From: Amycolatopsis cihanbeyliensis
GTDB lineage: Bacteria > Actinomycetota > Actinomycetes > Mycobacteriales > Pseudonocardiaceae
Assembly: GCF_006715045.1 (NCBI RefSeq)
Contig: NZ_VFML01000001.1
Span: forward strand, 3,068,501 to 3,132,500
Direction of reading: 5' to 3'
DNA: 64,000 nucleotides
Below the pieces are notes generated by a model, which saw only the letters and a program-made list of their open reading frames with translations, did not search any database and had not been told where the DNA came from. Below, in pieces: positions 57,874 to 64,000 of the stretch. Numbering within the stretch: position 1 is the stretch's first letter; each line of letters opens with the position of its first letter. The translations under genes and the position numbers were made by a program.

Positions 57874-57893
57874 CTACCAAAGTACTGAGACGA

Positions 57894-57922
57894 AAGTAGG
57901 CATAGGCGCGTGTGCCCTACTT
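57894..57922. promoter_or_regulatory. Inverted repeat between trpS and the secreted protease gene
   Basis: AAGTAGG and CCTACTT, with near-complementary CA/TGC next to the arms, flank a 15-base loop. It sits between divergent genes and may be a dimeric regulator site for the protease. Confidence 0.35.
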
Positions 57923-58006
57923 ACGAAGGTTCTGCGCGCTCGGCCGGTTACTTACCGTTCTCCTCGAGCCGGCTCGCTCTTTCCGCGCTCAAGTGAAGGA
58001 GAACTC

Positions 58007-58756
58007 ATGAAGGCACGGTCCCTGCTCTCCGGCCTGTTCATCGCGGCGGCCACCGCGCTGTCCGCGGTCGCGGTTCCGACCACCGCGGCGGCGACAGAGC
58101 CGACCGGCGTCGAGCCGTTCATCGTCGGCGGCCACGACGCGACCCAGACCTACTCGTTCATGGCCTCGCTGCAGTCGTACTGGGGCAGCCACAGTTGTGG
58201 CGGCTCCCTGATCGAGCCGAACTGGGTGGTCACCGCCAAACACTGTGGCCAGCCCGCACAGGTCCGCGTCGGCACGACGAACCGGACCAGCGGCGGCAGC
58301 GTCGCCAGGGTCGCGCAGCGCATCGCCCACCCCTCCATCGACCTCGCCCTGCTGCGGCTGTCCAGCTCGGTCCGGCAGGAGCCGATCCAGATCGCGCAGA
58401 ACTCCGGCTCGGTCGGCACCTCGACCCGGATCATCGGCTGGGGCCAGACCTGCGCCCCGCGCGGGGGCTGCGGTGCCCCGGTCACCCTGCAGGAGCTGGA
58501 CACCTCGATCGTGTCCGACCGCAGCTGCCGCGGCATCAACGGCGCCGCGGAGATCTGCACCAACAACCCGGACGGCAACAAGGGCGCCTGCTACGGCGAC
58601 TCCGGCGGCCCGCAGGTCAAGCGGGTCAACGGGACCTGGCAGCTGATCGGCGCCACCAGCCGCTCCGGTAACGGCGACCCGACCTGCGCCACCGGGCCGT
58701 CGATCTACGTGGACGTGTCCTACTTCGCCGACTGGATCGACCGGAACACTCGCTAG
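58007..58756 (+). CDS. Secreted S1 trypsin-like serine protease (intact triad)
   Basis: A 249-residue exported protease. AAGGAG sits five bases before the ATG. The signal peptide runs to about residue 30; the mature start is probably near IVGGHDA (39). The catalytic triad is His79 (VVTAKHC), Asp112 (IDLALLRL) and Ser199 (GDSGGP). Six Cys can form disulfides. It contrasts with the dead trypsin-fold protein at 37.6 kb. A 16-bp hairpin terminator follows. Confidence 0.93.
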   Translation: MKARSLLSGLFIAAATALSAVAVPTTAAATEPTGVEPFIVGGHDATQTYSFMASLQSYWGSHSCGGSLIEPNWVVTAKHCGQPAQVRVGTTNRTSGGSVARVAQRIAHPSIDLALLRLSSSVRQEPIQIAQNSGSVGTSTRIIGWGQTCAPRGGCGAPVTLQELDTSIVSDRSCRGINGAAEICTNNPDGNKGACYGDSGGPQVKRVNGTWQLIGATSRSGNGDPTCATGPSIYVDVSYFADWIDRNTR

Positions 58757-58773
58757 TTCCGCGATCCGCCCCG

Positions 58774-58816
58774 CTCGGTGCGGCGTGCCAACCCCTGCTA
58801 GGCACGCCGCACCGAG
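58774..58816. terminator. 16-bp hairpin terminator after the S1 protease
   Basis: CTCGGTGCGGCGTGCC (58774-58789) pairs perfectly with 58801-58816 around an 11-base loop. It starts 17 bases past the stop. Typical GC-rich actinobacterial terminator without T tract. Confidence 0.75.
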
Positions 58817-58850
58817 TCATGTCGACCCACCCTCATCCGGGCTGGAACTG

Positions 58851-58931
58851 CCCTGAACGTGGCGTTACGGACACCAGACGTCGCGAACGTGGCATTTGGG
58901 ACGTCTGACGTCTTCAAAGCCACGTTCAGGG
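58851..58931. repeat. Intergenic repeat unit with 13-bp outer arms
   Basis: Outer inverted arms CCCTGAACGTGGC (58851) and GCCACGTTCAGGG (58919) enclose two imperfect direct units of about 28 bases beginning GAACGTGGC at 58855 and 58886, and an inner CAGACGT/ACGTCTG pair. It lies just past the fbiC stop. I recall similar GAACGTGGC elements between genes in Pseudonocardiaceae; not checked. Confidence 0.5.
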
Positions 58932-58943
58932 CCCTCCGGCGGG

Positions 58944-61481
58944 TCAGACGCCGGCGCCGACGCGGTGGCCGTAGGTGGTGCTGCGCTGGCGGGAGGGCCG
59001 TCCGGCCAGGGTGGCGAGGTGGTCCAGCTCGGCCGCGGTGCGCGAGGAACCGTGCTCCGAGCCGGCCATCCGGGAGATCGTCTCCTCCATCAGCGTGCCG
59101 CCGATGTCGTTGGCACCGCCGCGCAGCACCCGCGCGGTGCCCTCGTCACCGAGTTTGACCCAGGAACACTGCACGTTCTCGATCCGGCCGTGCAGGCCGA
59201 GCCGGGCGAAGGCGTGCACCGCGCGGTTGTCCCGCATGGTCGGACCAGGGCGCGCCACCCCCGCCAGGTAGATCGGCGCGTTGTGGTGCACGAACGGCAG
59301 GCCGACGAACTCGGTGAAGCCGCCGGTCTCCCCCGCGATCCGGGACAGCACGCGCAGGTGCCCGAGCCAGTGGCCGGGGTGGTCCACGTGCCCGTACATC
59401 ATCGTGCTGGAGGACGGAACGCCCAGCCGGTGCGCGGTGGACACCACGTCGATCCAGGTCGCGGCGGGCAGCTTGCCCTTGGTGAGCACCCAGCGGACGT
59501 CGTCGTCCAGGATCTCCGCGGCGGTCCCGGGGATGGAGCCGAGTCCCGCGTCGCGCAGCTCGGTCAGCCATTCCTCGACGCTCACGCCCGCCTTCGCCGC
59601 CGCCGAGACGATCTCCATCGGGGAGAACGCGTGCACGTGCATATCCGGCACCGCGTCCTTGATCGCACGCACGATGTCGGCGTAGTAGCCGACCGGCAGC
59701 TTCGGATCGATGCCGCCCTGCATGCACACCTCGGTCGCGCCGGCCGCCGAGGCCTCCACCGCCCGCGCGGCCACCTCGTCCACCGAGAGGCGGAACGCGT
59801 CGGTGTCCCGCTCGCGCTGGGCGAAGGCACAGAACCGGCAGCCGACGTAGCAGACATTGGAGAAGTTGATGTTGCGGTTGACCACGTAGGTGATGTCGTC
59901 GCCGACCACATCGGCCCGCAGCTCGTCGGCCAGCCTGGTCAGCGTCTCCAGCGCGGCGCCGTCCGCGGTGAGCAGCGCCATGGCGGCGTCCGCGTGTGTC
60001 TCGTCCAGCAGGGCGCCGGGATAGTCGGCGGCCAGCCGCAGGCCCGCGCGCACGTCGGCGTCCAGGCGTTCCGGCGCGCCCTGCGCCGGAACCTGCGCCC
60101 GTAGCGCGTCCCAGTCGCCGTACACACTGTCGAAGTCACCACGCCGGTCCCCGGTCCTGCCCTCGGTGTCGATGGCGGAGTGCAGGTCGGCCCGGCCGGT
60201 GGTGTCCAGCCCACCGTCCGGCTCCTGCCACTCGTGCCCCTCGACCGTGGCCTGCTCGTCGGCGAGCCCGTCCGCCGCGGCCAGCGCGGTCACATGGGGG
60301 TGCAGCCGGATGTCGATCCACTTGTCCGCGTCCCGCACGTACCTCGGGTAGGCCGCCAGCCGCTCGCGCAGGTCGAAACCGGCCTGCGCGGTCCACTCGG
60401 CCAGCTCGTCCACCCGCGGCCACGGGCGCTCCGGGTTGACGTGGTCCGGGGTCACCGGGGAGACGCCGCCCCAGTCGTCGATGCCCGCCCGCAACAGCAG
60501 CGCGTGCTGCTCCCCGAGCAGGTTCGGCGGCGCCTGCACGCTGACTCCCGGCGGCATCAGCAGCCTGCCGACCGCGACCGTGGCGGCCAGGTCGGTGATG
60601 TCGGCGTCGGCGTGCTCCCGCATCGCGGTGTCCGGCTTCGCCCGGAAGTTCTGCACGATGATCTCTTGGACGTTGCGGTACTGCCGCGCCCGCTGCCGGA
60701 TGGCATGCAGGGACTCCGCGCGCTCGGTCCGGGTCTCGCCGATACCGACCAGGATGCCGGTGGTGAACGGCACCCCGACCCGGCCGGCGTCGTCCAGCAC
60801 CCGCAGCCGCACCGCGGGCTCCTTGTCCGGACTGCCGTAGTGCGGGCCGCCCTTCTCCGACCAGAGGCGTTCCGCCGTGGTCTCCAGCATCATGCCCAGG
60901 CTGGGCGCCACCGGCTTGAGCCGCTGGAGCTCCTCCCAGCTCAGCACGCCGGGATTGAGGTGCGGCAGCAGGCCGGTCTCCTCGAGCACCGCGATCGCGG
61001 ATGCCCGCACATAGTCCAATGTGGACGAATATCCGCGCTCCTCGAGCCACTGCTTCGCCTGCGGCCACCGGTCCTCCGGCCGGTCGCCGAGGGTGAACAG
61101 GGCTTCCTTGCACCCGGCTGCCGCACCGGCGCGGGCGATCTCCAGCACCTCGTCGCGTTCCAGGTAGGGCGCAGGCAACTTGCCGGGCACGGTGACGAAG
61201 GTGCAGTAGTGACACCGGTCCCGGCACAGCCGGGTCAGCGGGATGAACACGCTGCTCGAGTAGGTGACGATGCCGGAGCGCCCCTGGTCGGCCAGGTGCG
61301 CGTCCCGGACCCGGCGGGCCGCGGCCAGCAGCCGGTCGAGATCCTCGTCCCGGGCGTGCAACAGCACGGCCGATTCGGTGACGTCCAGTGCGACCCCGTC
61401 CTCCGCGCGCTTGAGCGCGCGGCGCATCGCGGACGGGCTCGGTTTCTGCTCAGGCGGGGTGATCGAGACGCTGTCTGCCAT
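58944..61481 (-). CDS. fbiC: 7,8-didemethyl-8-hydroxy-5-deazariboflavin (FO) synthase, CofG-CofH fusion
   Basis: An 845-residue fusion of the two radical SAM proteins that make FO, the chromophore of cofactor F420. The CofG half has the cluster motif CRDRCHYC; the CofH half has CYVGCRFC. Fused FbiC is the actinobacterial form. Its presence shows that the organism makes F420. Monocistronic; starts at ATG 61481. Confidence 0.95.
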   Translation of the reverse strand: MADSVSITPPEQKPSPSAMRRALKRAEDGVALDVTESAVLLHARDEDLDRLLAAARRVRDAHLADQGRSGIVTYSSSVFIPLTRLCRDRCHYCTFVTVPGKLPAPYLERDEVLEIARAGAAAGCKEALFTLGDRPEDRWPQAKQWLEERGYSSTLDYVRASAIAVLEETGLLPHLNPGVLSWEELQRLKPVAPSLGMMLETTAERLWSEKGGPHYGSPDKEPAVRLRVLDDAGRVGVPFTTGILVGIGETRTERAESLHAIRQRARQYRNVQEIIVQNFRAKPDTAMREHADADITDLAATVAVGRLLMPPGVSVQAPPNLLGEQHALLLRAGIDDWGGVSPVTPDHVNPERPWPRVDELAEWTAQAGFDLRERLAAYPRYVRDADKWIDIRLHPHVTALAAADGLADEQATVEGHEWQEPDGGLDTTGRADLHSAIDTEGRTGDRRGDFDSVYGDWDALRAQVPAQGAPERLDADVRAGLRLAADYPGALLDETHADAAMALLTADGAALETLTRLADELRADVVGDDITYVVNRNINFSNVCYVGCRFCAFAQRERDTDAFRLSVDEVAARAVEASAAGATEVCMQGGIDPKLPVGYYADIVRAIKDAVPDMHVHAFSPMEIVSAAAKAGVSVEEWLTELRDAGLGSIPGTAAEILDDDVRWVLTKGKLPAATWIDVVSTAHRLGVPSSSTMMYGHVDHPGHWLGHLRVLSRIAGETGGFTEFVGLPFVHHNAPIYLAGVARPGPTMRDNRAVHAFARLGLHGRIENVQCSWVKLGDEGTARVLRGGANDIGGTLMEETISRMAGSEHGSSRTAAELDHLATLAGRPSRQRSTTYGHRVGAGV

Positions 61482-61576
61482 GGCCCGAGACTACGGGCGC
61501 GGGGCACCGGTGGGTTAGGGGTCGCGCTGTGCGGGATTGCACGGCGTGCGGAGGAATAAAGGGGGCCGGAGCTACG

Positions 61577-61942
61577 TCAACCCACCCAGCTACGTGGCGC
61601 CGGGGTGAGCACCGGCCTGGTGGCCTCCGCGGCCGGCTCCGCGGCGGTCGGCTCGGCGGCCTCCGCGGCGGCGCCTGCCTCCACGACGGCGGCGGCGTGC
61701 TCGCGGGCCTTCCTGCGCTGGCGGAGCACACCCAGCGCCATGCCCACGACGCCGAGCGCGACCGCGACCAGCCCGACCGGACCGAGCAGGCCGAACGCGA
61801 CCTCGTTCGGGGCGACGTCCGCGGGCTCGCCGCCCTGAGCCACGGCGCTGCCGGGACCGGCCAGCAGGACCGCCGCCGGCACAGCCGTCACTATCGCCCC
61901 GGCACGGAGCATCCGCACCGGCTGACTTGCTCGGTTGCGCAC
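61577..61942 (-). CDS. Small secreted or membrane protein of unknown function
   Basis: A 121-residue protein. Residues 10-36 are a signal peptide ending near AVAQ; residues 48-72 are a membrane helix (FGLLGPVGLVAVALGVVGMALGVL) followed by a basic stop-transfer. The C-terminal 45 residues are Ala/Glu/Pro-rich and cytoplasmic. I recognise no family. Real by codon pattern and start region. Confidence 0.65.
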   Translation of the reverse strand: MRNRASQPVRMLRAGAIVTAVPAAVLLAGPGSAVAQGGEPADVAPNEVAFGLLGPVGLVAVALGVVGMALGVLRQRRKAREHAAAVVEAGAAAEAAEPTAAEPAAEATRPVLTPAPRSWVG

Positions 61943-62151
61943 CGGAGTGCCTCCCGCGACATGAATGTCAGGTCTGCCGAACCACCCGGGCTATCACCCG
62001 GACGGGTGTATCTGTCGAGATGCAAACTACCGAGCGTGTCAAGACCGGCGGTTTGCGATCATCGCGCCGACAGAGGCTAGCGAGTCACCGAACGCAGCCA
62101 ACGGCGGGGTGTGGGCCGGGACACCGGTGCCGTGTTCAGAAGTCGGGTTGT

Positions 62152-62727
62152 TCAGGTCCCCGGCAGGAGGCGATCGACGAGCGCGGCGATCAGCTCCGCC
62201 GACCCGGACGCGGGCAACACCTCCGGCAGGGTCAGCTGCTCCACGATCAGGCCGGTCATGGCCAGGTACAACAGCACGACCGTGGTCTCGTCACCCGGCA
62301 GGCGACGGTCGAGGTGCCCCTGGATGGTGCCGTCCAGGTTCGCCCGGATGGTGCCGGTCAGCGCCTCCCGCAGTCCGGGCCGCCGGGTCGCCTCCAGCCG
62401 TAGCTCCAGTAGCGCCAGGTAACCGGTGCGGTCCTCCCGGACACGCTCCAGCAGGCCGCGCAGCATCTCGGCCACCAGCTCGCGCGAGGGTGCCGCCCGC
62501 TCGTAGGCGGCCAGTTCGGCCACGCCGGGGCCGAGCCGTTCGTGGATCTTCGTGGCGGCGTGCCACAGCAGGTCGTCCCGGTTGGCGAAGTAGTTCGATG
62601 CCGTTCCGGCCGGCACCCCAGCCCCGGCGTCAACCGCACGGAAGGTCAACCCGCGCGCGCCGCTCCGCGCCAGCACCTCGACCGCGGCGTCCGCCAGCGC
62701 CGCCCTGCGCTCCGGGTTCGTGCGCAT
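62152..62727 (-). CDS. TetR/AcrR-family transcriptional regulator
   Basis: A 191-residue repressor. Residues 5-50 hold the TetR helix-turn-helix (RAALADAAVEVLARSGARGLTFRAVDAGAGVPAGTAS, then NYFANRDDLL); the C-terminal ligand domain resembles the TetR_C_6 type. Divergent from the PPOX-fold gene with an inverted repeat between, so it likely represses that gene and itself. Confidence 0.92.
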   Translation of the reverse strand: MRTNPERRAALADAAVEVLARSGARGLTFRAVDAGAGVPAGTASNYFANRDDLLWHAATKIHERLGPGVAELAAYERAAPSRELVAEMLRGLLERVREDRTGYLALLELRLEATRRPGLREALTGTIRANLDGTIQGHLDRRLPGDETTVVLLYLAMTGLIVEQLTLPEVLPASGSAELIAALVDRLLPGT

Positions 62728-62749
62728 GCGATGCCCTTCGGAAAACGCT

Positions 62750-62790
62750 TGAAACCACTACATTCGAAGTACTATACATGGAGTGGTTCA
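62750..62790. promoter_or_regulatory. Probable TetR operator in the divergent region
   Basis: TGAAACCACT (62750) and AGTGGTTCA (62782) form an imperfect inverted repeat around an AT-rich core with TTCGAA. It lies between the TetR and PPOX starts, where an operator for both would sit. Confidence 0.45.
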
Positions 62791-62812
62791 GGAGAGGGAG
62801 TGTGATCGAGCC

Positions 62813-63343
62813 TTGAGTACCGACGAGTTCCGCACCGTGGCCCCGGCTTTCACCGAGATGGCCAACCGGATGATCTACTGCACGATGGCCACGGTGGACC
62901 GGGCGGGCCGGCCGCGCTCCCGCATGGTGCACACGATGTGGGAGTGGGAGGGCACCGAGCTCACCGGCTGGATCGGCAGCATGGTGACCCCGCTGAAGCG
63001 GGCGCATCTGGCGAGCAACCCGTACGTGTCCTGCAACTACTGGGACGGGGCCGAGGTCTACGACACCTGCGTGGCGGAGTGCCACGCCGAGTTGCTGTTG
63101 GACGAGGCAAGCAAGCGGGAGTGCTGGGAGCGGTTCCGGAACACCGCGGAACCGCTGGGCTACGACCCTGGCGCGATCGGGATTCCCGAGTGGACCGAGC
63201 AGGGGCCCGCGTCCCCCGCCTGGGGCGCCATCCGGCTGAAGCCGTGGTTCCTGCGGGTGTTCCCCGGGGAGTTCGCGAAGTCCGGAGGGCAGGTCGGCCG
63301 GATCCTCAGCTGGCGGGAGCCGGGTGGTCGAACCGCGCGGTGA
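62813..63343 (+). CDS. Pyridoxamine-5'-phosphate-oxidase-fold (flavin/F420-type) protein
   Basis: A 176-residue split-barrel protein (MATVDRAGRPRSRMVHTMWEW, HLASNPYVSCNYWD). The family binds FMN, F420 or haem; several actinobacterial members reduce quinones or enones. TTG 62813 is chosen; GTG 62783 is an alternative. It is divergent from a TetR gene and overlaps the convergent exonuclease by 38 bases. Confidence 0.83.
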   Translation: MSTDEFRTVAPAFTEMANRMIYCTMATVDRAGRPRSRMVHTMWEWEGTELTGWIGSMVTPLKRAHLASNPYVSCNYWDGAEVYDTCVAECHAELLLDEASKRECWERFRNTAEPLGYDPGAIGIPEWTEQGPASPAWGAIRLKPWFLRVFPGEFAKSGGQVGRILSWREPGGRTAR

Positions 63344-64000
63344 CCGGGGCATGGTCGGACCAGCGCTGGTCGTAGCTGGCCGCGCGCTCCACCCGGACCG
63401 AGGTGCAGGCGTCCGCGAGCCGCGGGGTGGCGCAGATCAGGTCGATCCGCCAACCCGAGTCGTTGTCGAACGCCTTGCCCCGGTAGGACCACCAGGTATA
63501 CGGGCCGGGGCCCTCCGGGGAGAGTCTGCGCTGCACGTCGACGTAGCCCACCTCGTCGAACACCCGGCCCAGCCAGGCCCGTTCCTCGGGGAGGAAGCCG
63601 GAGTTCTTCCGGTTGGTCCGCCAGTTCTTCAGGTCGATCTCGGCATACGCGATGTTCCAGTCCCCCATGACCAGCACCTCGCGCCCGGAGGCCTCGGACT
63701 TGGCCCGCAGTTCGGCCAGGTAGGGCAGGAACGCGGCCATGAACCGCTCCTTCTCCTCCTGGCGCGGGGTGCCGACGTCGCCGCTCGGCAGGTACAGGCT
63801 GGCCACCACCAGCCCGGGAAGGTGCAGTTCCAGGTAACGCCCGCTGTCCTCGAACTCCGGCTCGCCGAACCCCGTGCGCACCGACTCCGGCTCGTGCCTG
63901 CTGTACAGCGAGACGCCGTTGCGGCCCTTGATCGAGCAGGCGGCGTGCACGGCGTGCCAGCCTCGCGGCTCGCGCACCTCGGCGGGCAGCTGGTCCGGCT
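63306..64000 (-). CDS. xth: Exodeoxyribonuclease III (5' partial)
   Basis: The C-terminal 230 residues of an ExoIII/APE-type enzyme; the frame runs past 64000 (upstream residues PDQLPAEV are visible). Catalytic motifs: MGDWNIAY (the family's GD.N), DLICATPRLAD and WSDHAPV (the terminal SDH). Repairs abasic sites and 3' blocks. N-terminal metal Glu is outside the window. Confidence 0.93.
   Translation of the reverse strand, partial: PDQLPAEVREPRGWHAVHAACSIKGRNGVSLYSRHEPESVRTGFGEPEFEDSGRYLELHLPGLVVASLYLPSGDVGTPRQEEKERFMAAFLPYLAELRAKSEASGREVLVMGDWNIAYAEIDLKNWRTNRKNSGFLPEERAWLGRVFDEVGYVDVQRRLSPEGPGPYTWWSYRGKAFDNDSGWRIDLICATPRLADACTSVRVERAASYDQRWSDHAPVTARFDHPAPAS

Overview
The window is high-GC (about 70%) actinobacterial chromosome. 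Mycothiol-type DinB proteins, XRE/DUF397 pairs, DUF1707 proteins, an SCO4848-family membrane protein, FbiC (F420 pathway) and ALF-repeat secreted toxins together point to Pseudonocardiales, for example an Amycolatopsis, Prauserella or Saccharopolyspora relative. The genus is an inference. I found no rRNA, tRNA, CRISPR array or replication origin.

Region 1 (1-9.7 kb) starts inside a PucR-type regulator. It then holds an Abi-alpha/DUF4393-like protein, an amidohydrolase, an XRE regulator overlapping a DUF397 protein, a DUF1707 protein, a class C beta-lactamase-fold hydrolase, a DinB protein, and the tight operon deoC-aldehyde dehydrogenase-truncated aldehyde dehydrogenase. Region 2 (9.7-15 kb) is a sugar module on the minus strand: a binding lipoprotein, two permeases and a zinc dehydrogenase, with no ATPase gene. 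A divergent SorC-type regulator faces it across an intergenic region with two identical-architecture palindromes. Region 3 (15-20.2 kb) has a DUF3516 Ski2-like helicase, an acidic conserved protein and an MFS transporter whose start is preceded by a 32-bp palindrome.

Region 4 (20.2-33.7 kb) is a nucleoside uptake and salvage block: BMP lipoprotein, double ATPase, two permeases, cytidine deaminase, thymidine phosphorylase and adenosine deaminase. Between cytidine deaminase and thymidine phosphorylase sits a 4-kb cassette of unknown role: an HAD phosphatase, a degenerate M24 (pita-bread) protein, an MFS exporter and a methyltransferase. Its first two genes are visibly less GC-rich. It is the best candidate here for an undescribed small pathway. 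Region 5 (34-37.6 kb) is sdhCDAB, closed by a 19-bp hairpin.

Region 6 (37.6-47.4 kb) is accessory. It holds a secreted trypsin-fold protein that has lost its catalytic His and Ser and carries nearly identical 165-bp LGFP repeats, a small secreted protein, and a 1194-residue ALF-repeat/alanine-rich secreted polymorphic toxin with an overlapping immunity-like gene. After these come two frameshifted small-gene remnants flanking a frameshifted IS1380-type transposase. The pattern is that of a toxin/immunity locus with decaying cargo.

Region 7 (47.4-64 kb) returns to core genes: PQQ-type sugar dehydrogenase with PKD, subtilase, SCO4848 protein, D-Ala-D-Ala carboxypeptidase, MFS exporter, YihY/BrkB protein, secreted cyclophilin, SgcJ/EcaC protein, trpS, active secreted S1 protease, FbiC, a small membrane protein, a TetR/PPOX divergent pair and the C-terminal part of exonuclease III.
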